NCBI RefSeq assembly: GCF_000612805.1
Contig: NZ_HG964403.1
Coordinates: 62,001-126,000 of the forward strand
Length of the DNA: 64,000 nt
Direction: 5' to 3'
From: Bacillus ndiopicus
Lineage (GTDB): Bacteria; Bacillota; Bacilli; Bacillales_A; Planococcaceae
A program made the translations under genes and the position numbers. Under the pieces are notes generated by a model. That model saw nothing but the letters and a program-made list of their open reading frames with translations. It did no database searches and was not told the DNA's origin. Below, in pieces: positions 35,707-45,579 of the stretch. Numbering within the stretch: the first letter of the stretch is position 1; each line of letters begins with the position of its first letter.

Positions 35707-37554
35707 ATGCAATTAACATTAACATTTATTATTTTAATTACGACAATTGCTTTGTTTGTAACGAATCGTTTTCGTGCAGATTTAGTAGCACTGCTTGCGT
35801 TACTTGCCTTTGTTGTATGCGATATTTTGTCGCCAACTGAGGCGCTAGCAGGTTTTTCAAATTCAGTTGTTATTATGATTGCTGGGCTGTTCGTAGTTGG
35901 TGCAGGTATTTTGCGCACAGGACTTGCGGGAATGGCAGGTAATCTACTATTAAAATGGTCGGGGGATAGTGAGCTTAGATTATTTATATTGTTGCTTGTT
36001 ATCGTTGCAACAGTTGGAGCATTTATGAGTAATACGGGTACAGTTGCTTTAATGTTGCCTATCGTTGTAAGTATTGCGATAAGTATACAGGCTAGCCCAT
36101 CCAAATTTTTAATGCCATTGTCTTATATTGCAAGTATGTCAGGGCTGATGACATTAATTGCTTCACCACCAAACTTAATTGTGTCACAAATTTTAGTCGA
36201 AAATGGTTTTGAAAAGCTTGGCTTCTTTACAATTACACCAATTGGAATTATCGCGACAATTACAGCTATTATTTATTTAGTCTTGATTCGTAACAAGCTG
36301 CTACCAAATGATAAAAAGCGTATGCAAACAAATGCTGGCTATAAATTATCACCAAAAAAGATTGTGCAGGAATATGATTTACACGATAAGCTATTTTGCG
36401 TTAATGTTCCAGAGGCCTCTACTATTGTTGGATTGGGGCTAGCTGAGCTAAAGCTACCTGCAAAATATCATATTTTTATTATGAAAATTCAACGTCGCGC
36501 AACAGAAGGGATGAATCTGTTGCCAATGACATATCAGGAAATGGCGGGGCCAACTAGTGTTATTCGTCCAAATGATGCCCTATATGTACAAGGGACTCAG
36601 GAGGATGTGGAGCGATTCGCCTCTGATTATAGCTTGGCTATTGATTATATGACGGATGAACATGTCGAGGAGCTAATTTCGAAAAAAATCGGTGTCGCGG
36701 AAGTGCTCTTAACGCCACAATCGAGCTTAATTGGCGAAACAGTAAGTGAAATGGGCTTCCGTAAGAAATATAATTTAAATATTATAGGTATTAATCGTAA
36801 AGGGGAATATATACTGCAAAATATGGCGGAGCAAAAGCTGCGATTCGGGGATGCTATATTAGTGCAAGGAACGTGGGATGAAATAGACTTGTTATCGCGT
36901 GAGACACAGGATGTTGTTGTTGTAGGGCAACCACGTGAACATGCAAGTGTAGCGGCGGCTACAGGAAAAGCACCGATTGCTGGAGCAATCATGGCATTAA
37001 TGGTCAGCTTGATGGTGTTTGAAGTGTTTGATGCCGTTATTTCTGTTTTAATCGGCGCTATTTTAATGATTATAACAGGCTGCTTGCGCAATATGGACGA
37101 TGCCTACAGTAAAATGAATTTTGAGAGTATTGTGCTTGTAGCAGCAATGCTTCCAATGGCCACAGCGCTGCAAAAAACGGGTGGTATGGTTATCATTTCG
37201 GATGCTATTATTCGAGTGCTTGGTGATTATGGACCATACGGTGTATTGCTTGGCATTTATTTATTAACGGTTGTCTTTGGACAATTTGTTAGCAATACAG
37301 CAACTGCGGTATTATTTGCGCCAATCGCAATGACAGCCGCAATCGCGATGGATGCTAATCCGTACACATTTATGATTGCAGTTGCGGTAGCTGCGGGCAT
37401 GGCCTTTGCAACGCCAATTGCTTCCCCAACAAATTCATTAGTATTAACGGCGGGCGGCTATAAGTTTATGGACTTTGTGAGAGTGGGAGTACCGTTGCAA
37501 ATTATTATGTTTATCGTGATGATGATTGTTATCCCGATATTGTTCCCATTTTAA
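35707..37554 (+). CDS. SLC13/DASS-type anion transporter with central RCK_C domains
   Basis: The 615-residue protein has two membrane halves, each with the DASS-type clamshell motif (MSNTGTVALMLPI near 102-114 and VSNTATAVLFAPI near 536-548). Between them lie two TrkA_C (RCK_C) domains at about 215-400. Such proteins are annotated as sodium-coupled sulfate, di- or tricarboxylate transporters; the RCK_C domains may bind a nucleotide or ligand and gate transport. The ion and substrate cannot be told from sequence. GAGAAGGAG precedes ATG 35707. It is a single gene with a terminator. Confidence 0.9.
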   Translation: MQLTLTFIILITTIALFVTNRFRADLVALLALLAFVVCDILSPTEALAGFSNSVVIMIAGLFVVGAGILRTGLAGMAGNLLLKWSGDSELRLFILLLVIVATVGAFMSNTGTVALMLPIVVSIAISIQASPSKFLMPLSYIASMSGLMTLIASPPNLIVSQILVENGFEKLGFFTITPIGIIATITAIIYLVLIRNKLLPNDKKRMQTNAGYKLSPKKIVQEYDLHDKLFCVNVPEASTIVGLGLAELKLPAKYHIFIMKIQRRATEGMNLLPMTYQEMAGPTSVIRPNDALYVQGTQEDVERFASDYSLAIDYMTDEHVEELISKKIGVAEVLLTPQSSLIGETVSEMGFRKKYNLNIIGINRKGEYILQNMAEQKLRFGDAILVQGTWDEIDLLSRETQDVVVVGQPREHASVAAATGKAPIAGAIMALMVSLMVFEVFDAVISVLIGAILMIITGCLRNMDDAYSKMNFESIVLVAAMLPMATALQKTGGMVIISDAIIRVLGDYGPYGVLLGIYLLTVVFGQFVSNTATAVLFAPIAMTAAIAMDANPYTFMIAVAVAAGMAFATPIASPTNSLVLTAGGYKFMDFVRVGVPLQIIMFIVMMIVIPILFPF

Positions 37555-37580
37555 ATAAAAGAAGCATTTAAAATCTTAAC

Positions 37581-37626
37581 AAGCGTAAGAAATCCATTTG
37601 AAAAAATGTCGATTTCTTGCGCTTTT
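37581..37626 (+). terminator. Terminator of the SLC13-type gene
   Basis: AAGCGTAAGAAATC (37581-37594) pairs with GATTTCTTGCGCTT (37611-37624) through one G-U pair, ending in TTTT. It belongs to the GCGCAAGAAAT terminator family of this window. Confidence 0.85.
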
Positions 37627-37756
37627 CTGATTTTATTTTGCTTATGAGCAAAATTCATTATGAATCGGGCGAATGGTTATTTTATATTATGATCTAAAAA
37701 TCATCCCATTTGCATCCAATTTTACTGTATAATAACTTGGGGGAGGGAAAAATGAC

Positions 37757-38875
37757 ATGATTCAAGCATTAAAAGTGGGACTTAAAATTGAATTAACTAA
37801 CCGAAAAAATTTGTTTTTATTGTTCATTGTTGCGCTCATTACAGTAGGTATGATGTTTTATATAGAGTCGCAATCCGCAGGAAATCAAATTGTTGAAAAG
37901 ACAGGGGATTTTTACTCAGCACAGGCAGCGTTAACGAAATTCCAAGTAATAGATGCATCAGATGATGGGGATGGTAGCGATCTATATAAGAGTTTAAACA
38001 AGCAAAAAATTGCTGTTGCCTTACAAATTGCTGCACTAAAAATGCAGAATAGTAAGATGTATTATGAAACTTCTATTGAAATTGCTGAACTACGTGCGAA
38101 AGCCTTTGATATGGAGGAATATGATAAAGTGGCATCCTTAATGCCCTCACGCATCAAAAATACATTAAACCATATGTATTTTTCTCATCTATTAAAAGCG
38201 GAGCAGGAGATGACACCAAACCTGCTACAATATTTCCCTTTTTTACTGTTTTTCTTTAGCATCGTTGGGGCTGGCTGGTATGTTTTTATTAGCTTTTATA
38301 CAAGCTCTATTTTGTTGGAGGATTTCGAGCATTCAAGCTTAATTAAAGGCTATCCAATTCGCTTTGACCAATATATATTTACGAAATGTGTAACATATTT
38401 TCTATACATAATAGGATTTATAGTGGTCGTCTTTGCTTGTGCAGTACCTTTAATATTTATAAACGGAGCAGGGGATGCAAGCTATCCAATTGCTGTGTAT
38501 GTGGGGCAACCTGCGATTTATTCGACAATTCATTATGTAGCGCTGAGTATTAGCTATATGATTATCATTGCTATTTTTGCAATGTTATTGTCGATTATTT
38601 TAAATGTTCTATTGAAAAATATGTATTTAACATTGTTCGTGCAAAGTATTTTGTTCTTTTTACCAGAAGTATTTCCATCAATGATTAGTTTCATGCCTTA
38701 CAGTCCGTTTAATTTTTTGAATTTTAACAAGATTTTGAGTGGTTATCCTTTAGAGCTTGCGGCACCTGTAGATATAACGATGACGACTGGGCTAATCATC
38801 TTGCTTATTTGTATTGCATTGATGATGTTAGTAATTAAAACATTCTTTTCTACAGGGAAAATAGCGAGAACATAG
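37757..38875 (+). CDS. ABC-2-type exporter permease, first subunit
   Basis: The 372-residue membrane protein has an N-terminal helix (about 20-35), a large extracellular loop (about 36-155) and then five membrane segments in the C-terminal half. This is the ABC-2/YhaP-like exporter layout. It starts an operon with a second permease (11 bp gap) and an ATPase. GGGGGAGGGAAAAATGAC precedes ATG 37757. The substrate is unknown; neighbouring genes give no clue. Confidence 0.8.
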   Translation: MIQALKVGLKIELTNRKNLFLLFIVALITVGMMFYIESQSAGNQIVEKTGDFYSAQAALTKFQVIDASDDGDGSDLYKSLNKQKIAVALQIAALKMQNSKMYYETSIEIAELRAKAFDMEEYDKVASLMPSRIKNTLNHMYFSHLLKAEQEMTPNLLQYFPFLLFFFSIVGAGWYVFISFYTSSILLEDFEHSSLIKGYPIRFDQYIFTKCVTYFLYIIGFIVVVFACAVPLIFINGAGDASYPIAVYVGQPAIYSTIHYVALSISYMIIIAIFAMLLSIILNVLLKNMYLTLFVQSILFFLPEVFPSMISFMPYSPFNFLNFNKILSGYPLELAAPVDITMTTGLIILLICIALMMLVIKTFFSTGKIART

Positions 38876-38886
38876 GGGGTACTACA

Positions 38887-40101
38887 ATGTGGGCATATTT
38901 TAAATTTGAGCTGGTGCAATTTTTTACGAATAAGAAAAATATCGCGATTTATGTATTGTTATTGTTTGCAGCTTTGTTTTATGCGATTAAAATAGCACCT
39001 GCTTATGATCCGATTGAACAGGTAGATGCAGATGAAATTGAAGCGCGTTATTTAACAAGAGAAACATTTATTAACGATATGGCAGGGAAAAATTTGAGGT
39101 TTGCACATCCCTCTGTTAGGTTGGCATTACAAATATTCAATGAACTTAACCCATTGGATTTAGAAAGGCTAGAGGCATTGGAAAAGGGAGATTTACAAAA
39201 ATACGCCGCTACAACAAGTGATTGGTACTATATTACGAATAGCTACACGCACAATAGCGGTTCTCTTTTCTATAATCCTCGTTACTATGCATATGGTAGT
39301 CAATACGCCGATGATGATGCATATTATGCCTATTTAGAAACAGGTAAACGCTATGAAGAATTTGCGAAAGCGGATTATGAGTTATCAATAAATTTATTTG
39401 AACAAAGAACTGCATGGCAAACAATAGAGCGTTTGATGACAGGTGTGTTACCTATTGTCCTTATCGTTTGTGCATTGCTGCTAGCAGTAGATGTTGTAAC
39501 AAAGGACCGCCTACACCCTACACTATTAAAAGGGTTTCCAATTGCTGATTGGAAAAAGCTCTTGGTAAAAGGCTTTGTTGCATTTGTTGGTAGCCTTGTC
39601 TTGTTTGTGCCATTAGCTGTAGGTTTCTTGATTATAGGTGTACAATTTGGCTTTGGTCATCTCGACATTCCAGTTCCACAATATATTGTGGATTATAAGG
39701 TACAGCAGAAACAAGGCATATTTACAGTTATATCTCTTGGGGCATTTTTAGGACAATGCATCCAGCTATTATTGCTATGGTTTATGGCGATTATTGCGAT
39801 AGTCTTGTTATGTAGTGTCGTGCTACGTAATGAAGTGATTAATTTAGGCATCGGTCTTGTTATTATTTTTGCAGAGTATTTCTACTTTAGCCGTGGTATC
39901 GGCTTTTTATGGGATATCGAAAAGTATCCGACATCATATATTCAAATTGGACAAGTCGTATCAAAAATACGAAATTTCTATTATAACTCGGACGCGATGG
40001 CAGCACAGTTAGGGATGAAGCTGCTGGCAATTTATATTGTTGTAATGTTAGTTATTACGTTAGGTATCTCGCTAAATAAACGTTTTAAATTAGTGAAATA
40101 G
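38887..40101 (+). CDS. ABC-2-type exporter permease, second subunit
   Basis: The 404-residue protein has the same layout as its partner: one N-terminal helix (about 20-37), an external domain rich in Tyr and Asp (about 40-180), then five or more helices. It is probably a paralogous half of a heterodimeric exporter. GGGGGTACTACA precedes ATG 38887. The pair is likely involved in export or removal of a peptide or lipid, by analogy to similar two-permease exporters; this is inference. Confidence 0.8.
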   Translation: MWAYFKFELVQFFTNKKNIAIYVLLLFAALFYAIKIAPAYDPIEQVDADEIEARYLTRETFINDMAGKNLRFAHPSVRLALQIFNELNPLDLERLEALEKGDLQKYAATTSDWYYITNSYTHNSGSLFYNPRYYAYGSQYADDDAYYAYLETGKRYEEFAKADYELSINLFEQRTAWQTIERLMTGVLPIVLIVCALLLAVDVVTKDRLHPTLLKGFPIADWKKLLVKGFVAFVGSLVLFVPLAVGFLIIGVQFGFGHLDIPVPQYIVDYKVQQKQGIFTVISLGAFLGQCIQLLLLWFMAIIAIVLLCSVVLRNEVINLGIGLVIIFAEYFYFSRGIGFLWDIEKYPTSYIQIGQVVSKIRNFYYNSDAMAAQLGMKLLAIYIVVMLVITLGISLNKRFKLVK

Positions 40102-40108
40102 GAGGGGA

Positions 40109-41017
40109 ATGGACTTGATTGAATTACAAAATATTAAGCTGAGCTTTGGAGATAAAAAAGTATTAAATGATATTAGTGAAACTTTTCATCAAGGTGAAGT
40201 CATAGGGCTTGTTGCACCGAATGGGACAGGTAAGTCTACATTGATGAATGTTATGATGAATTATGCAGCCCCAAATAGCGGTAAAGTGCTGTTTAAAAAC
40301 GGCTTGGCCTATTCAAGTAAAGCAAATGAAGTAAAAATTCATCAATTAATTTCGATGATGCCTGACCAAAGTGATTTGTACAATCACCTGAGTGGGCGCG
40401 ATCATTTAAAAATCTATTGCACAATGTGGAAATCGAATCCAAAGCTGATTGATACAACGATTGAAGCATTGAATATGGGGCATTATGTTAATAAAAAGGC
40501 AGGTACCTATTCATTAGGGATGCGTCAACGCTTATGTTTTGCAATGCAAATTGTTGCCAATACGGAAATCATGCTAATGGATGAAGTAATGAATGGGCTT
40601 GATCCAATTAATGTGGAAATTATTTCAGGTATGTTAATGCAAAAAAAAGCTGAGGGCAAAATGATTATTATTGCCTCGCATTTGCTTGATAATCTAGAAA
40701 AATACGCAGATCGCCTTTTCTTATTTAAGGATGGCAAGCTAATGGATGTTAATGATATTATAGAAGGCTTTAGCGAGAATACAATGACAACAGTACGTGT
40801 GAAAAATATGTCTGATAATGTAAAAGTAGCATTCCAAGAGCGCTATCCAAAGCTTGCGGTTCAAACATTAGTCAACGATATGACCTTGCTTACATTGGAT
40901 AAAAAAGATGCTGAAACACTGGGAAGCATGACTGCACATTTAGCAGAGTTAGGCGTCAACGATTTCACATTCGGTAAAGTAACGCTGAACGATTTGTACG
41001 CAATTTATTATGGGTAG
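40109..41017 (+). CDS. ABC transporter ATP-binding protein
   Basis: The 302-residue ATPase has a Walker A segment GLVAPNGTGKSTLM, a signature YSLGMRQRLCFAM, Walker B EIMLMDEVMNGLDP and the H-loop IIIASHLLD. A C-terminal extension of about 80 residues is typical for BcrA-like exporter ATPases. It powers the two permeases encoded upstream. The signature starts SLGM in place of SGGQ, as in many ABC-2 exporters. AGGAGGGGA precedes ATG 40109. Confidence 0.92.
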   Translation: MDLIELQNIKLSFGDKKVLNDISETFHQGEVIGLVAPNGTGKSTLMNVMMNYAAPNSGKVLFKNGLAYSSKANEVKIHQLISMMPDQSDLYNHLSGRDHLKIYCTMWKSNPKLIDTTIEALNMGHYVNKKAGTYSLGMRQRLCFAMQIVANTEIMLMDEVMNGLDPINVEIISGMLMQKKAEGKMIIIASHLLDNLEKYADRLFLFKDGKLMDVNDIIEGFSENTMTTVRVKNMSDNVKVAFQERYPKLAVQTLVNDMTLLTLDKKDAETLGSMTAHLAELGVNDFTFGKVTLNDLYAIYYG

Positions 41018-41073
41018 GGGCGTAAGTAAGGGTGGAACATGTAATTAGCCTTTACAACAATTGATTCATATTC

Positions 41074-41119
41074 AAAAAAATTGCCCGGAAAGCGGCGTGC
41101 CAGCCTGCTTTTCGGGCAA
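41074..41119 (-). terminator. Terminator between the convergent ABC exporter and ahpF
   Basis: TTGCCCGGAAAGC (41081-41093) pairs with GCTTTTCGGGCAA (41107-41119) through one G-U pair. On the minus strand it is followed by seven T residues (41074-41080), so it mainly ends ahpF. Confidence 0.9.
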
Positions 41120-41129
41120 CTTTATACTC

Positions 41130-42659
41130 TTAGTTACGAATCAAATAATCAAATGCGCCGAGTGCAGCTGTTGCGCCTGAGCCCATTGAAATAATAATTT
41201 GTTTGTAGGCACTATCTGTGCAGTCACCTGCTGCAAATACACCAGGGACGCTAGTTGCGCCGTGTCTGTCGACAACAATTTCACCAAAGCGTGTACGTTC
41301 GAATTCTTCACCTAACCACTCTGTGTTTGGCACAAGACCGATTAAAATGAAGACACCTTGTACATCGATATGGCGCTCCTCGCCAGATTCGCGCTCTACG
41401 TATGTTAGACCGTTTACTTTATCAGTACCTGTAATTTCTTTCGTTTGAGCATTTGTTACAACAGTTACGTTTGGTAAGCTAAATAAACGCTTTTGTAACA
41501 CTTCGTCTGCTTTTAGCTCAGCGTTGAATTCTATAACTGTAACACTCTTCACGATACCCGCTAGGTCAATTGCCGCCTCGATTCCTGAGTTACCGCCACC
41601 GATTACTGCTACATCTTTGCCAGCGAATAATGGACCATCACAGTGAGGGCAGTAAGCAACACCCTTATTTTTAAATTCAGCTTCGCCAGGAACGCCTACA
41701 TTGCGCCAACGAGCACCTGTTGATAGAATAACTGTTTTACTTTTTAATACGGCACCGTTCTCAAGCTCGACTTCGACTAAATCTTTCTTTTCTAAACGAG
41801 TTGCACGCTGTAAATTCATAATATCGACAGGATAATCCTTTACATGCTCCTCAAGGCTAGCAACAACTCTTGGACCTTCTGTGTGCTTCGTTCCAATAAT
41901 GTTTTCAATCGACAATGTATCGTTTACTTGACCACCGAAACGATCTGCAACAATACCTGTACGGATGCCTTTACGCGCTGCATAAACTGCTGCACTTGCA
42001 CCAGCAGGACCACCGCCAACAACAAGCACATCGAATGGCTCTTTATTGTTGAATTCAGAAGCATCTGGCCCACTGCCTAGCTTGCCTAAAATTTCTTCTA
42101 ATGTCATACGACCACTACCGAATGACTCACCGTTTAAATAAACAGTTGGTACTGCCATAATATCTTTGCTTTCGACTTCTTCCTTGAATGCTGCACCATC
42201 AATCATTGTATGTGAAATATTTGGGTTTAATACGCTCATAATGTTAAGCGCTTGTACAACATCTGGGCAGTTATGACAGCTTAAGCTAATGTATGATTCA
42301 AAGCGATACTCGCCTTGAATTGCTTTTACTTGATCAATTACAGCCTGTTCCACTTTTGGCGCACGACCACTGACTTGTAATAATGCTAAAACAAGTGACG
42401 TGAATTCATGACCAAGTGGTACACCTGCAAAAACAATGCCCGTATCTTCATTTACACGATTTACGCTGAAGCTAGGAGTACGTGGAAGTGTAGCCTGCTC
42501 AACTGTAATATGTGATGACATCGATTTTAGCTCGTCTACTAATGCTAGCATGTCGCGTGAAACGTCATCTGAGCCAGCGCTAATTTTTAGAACAATATCG
42601 CCTTCCATTAACTCTAAATACTGGGCTAATTGTGCTTTAATATCTGCATCTAATAACAT
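41130..42659 (-). CDS. ahpF: Alkyl hydroperoxide reductase subunit F
   Basis: The 509-residue flavoprotein reduces AhpC using NAD(P)H. It has the N-terminal double-thioredoxin domain with the CHNC disulfide centre (about residues 128-131), an FAD motif [18 protein letters not shown], the thioredoxin-reductase-like CPHC pair (about 337-340), a second Rossmann motif [14 protein letters not shown] and a C-terminal [10 protein letters not shown]. It lies downstream of ahpC on the same strand with a hairpin between them. Confidence 0.96.
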   Translation of the reverse strand: MLLDADIKAQLAQYLELMEGDIVLKISAGSDDVSRDMLALVDELKSMSSHITVEQATLPRTPSFSVNRVNEDTGIVFAGVPLGHEFTSLVLALLQVSGRAPKVEQAVIDQVKAIQGEYRFESYISLSCHNCPDVVQALNIMSVLNPNISHTMIDGAAFKEEVESKDIMAVPTVYLNGESFGSGRMTLEEILGKLGSGPDASEFNNKEPFDVLVVGGGPAGASAAVYAARKGIRTGIVADRFGGQVNDTLSIENIIGTKHTEGPRVVASLEEHVKDYPVDIMNLQRATRLEKKDLVEVELENGAVLKSKTVILSTGARWRNVGVPGEAEFKNKGVAYCPHCDGPLFAGKDVAVIGGGNSGIEAAIDLAGIVKSVTVIEFNAELKADEVLQKRLFSLPNVTVVTNAQTKEITGTDKVNGLTYVERESGEERHIDVQGVFILIGLVPNTEWLGEEFERTRFGEIVVDRHGATSVPGVFAAGDCTDSAYKQIIISMGSGATAALGAFDYLIRN

Positions 42660-42708
42660 GAGAGAAAACTCCTTATTTTAATAAATTTTCAGGGGTATAA
42701 ACATGAAC

Positions 42709-42751
42709 GGCTGCCTGGAAAGTGGTATGTTAGCCTACTTTCCAGACAGCC
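42709..42751 (-). terminator. Hairpin between ahpC and ahpF (attenuator or mRNA stabiliser)
   Basis: ACTTTCCAGACAGCC (42737-42751) and GGCTGCCTGGAAAGT (42709-42723) form a 15-bp stem. In minus-strand RNA the single odd pair is a U-G wobble; in plus-strand RNA it would be a mismatch. It lies 12 bp after the ahpC stop and lacks a T-run on the minus strand. It could lower ahpF relative to ahpC or protect the ahpC mRNA. Confidence 0.6.
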
Positions 42752-42762
42752 TCTGTTTTTTC

Positions 42763-43326
42763 TTAGATTTTACCTACTAATTCAAGGCTTGGTTTTAATG
42801 TAGCAGCGCCTTCCTGCCATTTAGCTGGACATACTTCACCTGGATTGTTACGTACGTATTGAGCTGCCTTAATTTTGTTTACTAATGTGCTTGCATCACG
42901 GCCGATACCGTCAGCGTTAATTTCTACTGCTTGTACAACGCCGTCTGGATCGATAATAAATGTACCACGGTTTGCAAGACCTGATTCTTCGTCTAAAACG
43001 TCAAAGTTTGTAGAGATTTGGTGAGAAGGATCACCAATCATAATGTATTCGATTTTGCCGATTGCTTCTGAAGAATCGTGCCATGCTTTATGTGTAAAGT
43101 GTGTGTCAGTTGATACAGAGTATACTTCAACACCTAGATCTTTTAATGCTGCATATTGGTTTTGTAAATCTTCTAATTCAGTTGGACATACGAATGTGAA
43201 GTCCGCTGGGTAGAAGCACACAACGCTCCATTGACCTTTGAAGTTTTCTGAAGATACTTCGATGAATTCACCTTTTTGGAAAGCCTGTGCTGAGAAAGCT
43301 TCTACTTGTTTACCGATTAATGCCAT
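42763..43326 (-). CDS. ahpC: Alkyl hydroperoxide reductase subunit C (2-Cys peroxiredoxin)
   Basis: The 187-residue peroxiredoxin has the peroxidatic Cys47 in [10 protein letters not shown] and the resolving Cys166 in [10 protein letters not shown]. It reduces hydrogen peroxide and organic peroxides and is recycled by AhpF. AAGGAGGAAA precedes the ATG. A PerR-box-like site lies about 190 bp upstream. Confidence 0.97.
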   Translation of the reverse strand: MALIGKQVEAFSAQAFQKGEFIEVSSENFKGQWSVVCFYPADFTFVCPTELEDLQNQYAALKDLGVEVYSVSTDTHFTHKAWHDSSEAIGKIEYIMIGDPSHQISTNFDVLDEESGLANRGTFIIDPDGVVQAVEINADGIGRDASTLVNKIKAAQYVRNNPGEVCPAKWQEGAATLKPSLELVGKI

Positions 43327-43514
43327 GATAAATTTCCTCCTTGTTTATGAAAAACTACAATCACTATTCTACACGAATCGCCAGCAATTGAGAAACGAAA
43401 TGCATTATAAGCACGTTAAAAGACCTAAAGTCTGTATGTAAAAAGCTTAATAATGACAACGAATATCAAGCATAGTGCATTAGCAAATTCGCTTTATTAA
43501 TAGTTATTGCTTTT

Positions 43515-43529
43515 TTATAATAATTATTG
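43515..43529 (-). promoter_or_regulatory. PerR-box-like site upstream of ahpC
   Basis: TTATAATAATTATTG matches TTATAATNATTATAA at 12 of 14 defined positions. It lies between ahpC and the divergent deacetylase operon. Its distance from the ahpC start (about 190 bp) implies a long leader. Confidence 0.55.
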
Positions 43530-43731
43530 CCTACGACTCAAATTATGGTGTACAACCAACTATTCTGTCAAGGTTATGATAGCCAAAAACGAGCACTTTA
43601 TACAGAAAGTTTGGAAATTGTTCATAAATGGTGAGAGTTGTTTTATATTTTGATGAAATTAATTGATGGGGTGCTAGAAACTCCTAATGAAGTAAGTTTC
43701 ATTTGCCTCAAAAAATTTTTATAAAAATCTT

Positions 43732-43757
43732 TGAAACTATTTTCGAAAATCTCCGTC
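43732..43757 (+). promoter_or_regulatory. ECF sigma-factor promoter of the deacetylase-sigma operon
   Basis: TGAAAC (43732-43737), exactly 16 nt, then CGTC (43754-43757) is the classic sigma-W/M/X-type promoter of Bacillales. It lies 36 bp before the first gene of an operon that itself encodes an ECF sigma factor, so autoregulation is likely. Confidence 0.75.
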
Positions 43758-43792
43758 TGTACGTTGCTTAAATGGCAGAGGAGGTAAATTAA

Positions 43793-45058
43793 TTGAGAAG
43801 AATTTATTTTAATGGGCTGTTACTTGTCAGCTTTATCATATTAATAATAGGTATTAATGCAAAATGGAGTTCAACCGATGTAGATGGTAGCAAAGCGTTT
43901 GCGCAAACTATTCAAAGGGAAGCACTTATGACAGAAAGGGAGTTTGGGCAAGTGCTAACACTGCAAGAGCGTCAACCGATGTATATGAAAGGAGCAACCT
44001 TCACTAAAATTGGTGAATTGGAAGCAAACCAGCCAATTGCTATCGTAGGAGAAGATGAAGTGTATTATGAGCTTCGATTTGGAAAAATGGCTGTCTTTGT
44101 TCCGAAAGAGCATGCTTCTGTTGAAAGGAAAAGTTTAAATGCATTAGTACATACAGAGCGCCAAGTGGCAATTAAAACGCTACAAAAAACAGCTGTTTAT
44201 GAGGATGCAGATTTACAAAGTGCTTCTATAATGTATTTGGAAGAAGGTTATCGCTATCCAGTAGTACACGAAGAAAAAGATTGGTATATCGTAAAAATAG
44301 GAGAGCGACCAGGCTATATATATAAACAGTCAGTTGCTTTGGATGAAGGGTTACCGGTACTTTTATATCATCATATTTTGCCTCAAGACTGGATAAAAAC
44401 GACAGCTAGTACGATATCATTAGAAGCTTTTGAGCAGCAGATGGCCTATTTAGCTGAAAATGGATTTAAAACATTAACAACACATGAGCTCTATGATTAT
44501 TTGGAAGGACGTCTCATTGTACCAGAAAAAGCTGTATTAATTACATTTGATGATGGCCTATTATCTACGAGAGAATATGCTTATCCTATTTTGAAGCAAT
44601 ATGGATTTACCGCGCTACAGCATATTATTTCCTCTCGTACAAATAGGGAGCAAGGGGCACAAATATTCAACACTGAAGGACCGCTACAATTTTTTTCAGC
44701 ATCAGATTTAGAGGAGCTAGCAGATGTTTTTCACTTTGAGGCTCATACGTATGATTTACATTCGCTTAATAAAGGCTCGGGTATTGCATTAGAGCATTCA
44801 AAAGAACAAATTATTATGGATTTACAACGAAATATGGAGGAGGTTCCAACAGCTATTTCGTTAGCTTATCCATATGGACAATATAATGAGGAATTTATCG
44901 CTGCGACGAAAGAGGCGGGGCTACTAATCGGTTTTACAACGAGGGAAGGATATGCAAATATGAATACGTCCAACTACGAGGTATGTCGATTTGGAATGAC
45001 AGAAAAAAGGTCTTTTGAGCAATTTACTACTTATGTTGATGGCGAAATGACATGGTAA
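43793..45058 (+). CDS. Polysaccharide deacetylase (CE4, PgaB/IcaB-like)
   Basis: The 421-residue protein has an N-terminal membrane anchor (about 7-23), SH3-like segments (about 50-180) and a NodB deacetylase domain (about 185-421). The metal motifs are visible: TFDDG with Asp253 and Asp254, and HTYDLH with His318 and His323. The five-residue His spacing is that of PgaB/IcaB-type enzymes, which remove acetyl groups from beta-1,6-N-acetylglucosamine polymers. YPYGQYN is motif 3. The start is TTG 43793 after GAGGAGGT. Being in an ECF sigma operon, it probably modifies an envelope glycan under stress. Confidence 0.88.
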   Translation: MRRIYFNGLLLVSFIILIIGINAKWSSTDVDGSKAFAQTIQREALMTEREFGQVLTLQERQPMYMKGATFTKIGELEANQPIAIVGEDEVYYELRFGKMAVFVPKEHASVERKSLNALVHTERQVAIKTLQKTAVYEDADLQSASIMYLEEGYRYPVVHEEKDWYIVKIGERPGYIYKQSVALDEGLPVLLYHHILPQDWIKTTASTISLEAFEQQMAYLAENGFKTLTTHELYDYLEGRLIVPEKAVLITFDDGLLSTREYAYPILKQYGFTALQHIISSRTNREQGAQIFNTEGPLQFFSASDLEELADVFHFEAHTYDLHSLNKGSGIALEHSKEQIIMDLQRNMEEVPTAISLAYPYGQYNEEFIAATKEAGLLIGFTTREGYANMNTSNYEVCRFGMTEKRSFEQFTTYVDGEMTW

Positions 45059-45081
45059 TAGAAGAAGGTGAGATTTCATAA

Positions 45082-45579
45082 ATGAACCAAATTAATCAAA
45101 TAATCGATGAACACTCACGCTATTTAGTACGCATCGCTTATTTATACGTGAAAAATTGGCAGACAGCTGAGGATATTGTGCAAGAAGTATTTGTTACGTA
45201 TTTTCAAAAGAGCGACCAATTTCGCAATGAAGCATCATTAAAGACATATTTAACTAAAATGACAGCCAATCGTGCAAAAGATTATTTGCGCTCATGGAAG
45301 CATAAAAAAGATGTGTTGTTTGATACGATTTTTACTTCGACAAAAGGAACAGAGGAAGTATTGTTAGAGCAGGAGCAATTAGCAGAACTGGAGAAAAATC
45401 TTTTCCAGCTTCCTTTAAAGTATCGCGAGCCTTTAATATTATTTTATTATGATGAGCAGTCTATAGCGGAAATAGCAGATTATCTACAGCTAAATGAAAA
45501 TACTGTGAAAACACGTTTGCGGCGAGCTAAGCAACAATTGAAAGAGTTTTTTGAGGAAGAGGAGGTAGTAAACAATTGA
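45082..45579 (+). CDS. ECF-type RNA polymerase sigma factor
   Basis: The 165-residue protein has region 2 (about 11-75; AEDIVQEVFVTYF) and region 4 (about 105-155; LPLKYREPLILFYYDEQS, LNENTVKTRLRRAKQQL). AGAAGGTGAGATT precedes ATG 45082. It overlaps the next gene by 4 bp, the usual coupling of sigma and anti-sigma genes. It probably recognises the TGAAAC-N16-CGTC promoter at the head of its own operon. Confidence 0.94.
   Translation: MNQINQIIDEHSRYLVRIAYLYVKNWQTAEDIVQEVFVTYFQKSDQFRNEASLKTYLTKMTANRAKDYLRSWKHKKDVLFDTIFTSTKGTEEVLLEQEQLAELEKNLFQLPLKYREPLILFYYDEQSIAEIADYLQLNENTVKTRLRRAKQQLKEFFEEEEVVNN

Noticed and set aside
36645..37091. 148-codon minus-strand frame inside the SLC13-type gene
   Set aside because: It is antisense to a clear membrane transporter domain and has no translation signals.
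42243..42257. GTTAAGCGCTTG inside ahpF as a LacI operator
   Set aside because: It only matches the central core, is inside an unrelated coding sequence and far from the regulated genes; chance occurrence.
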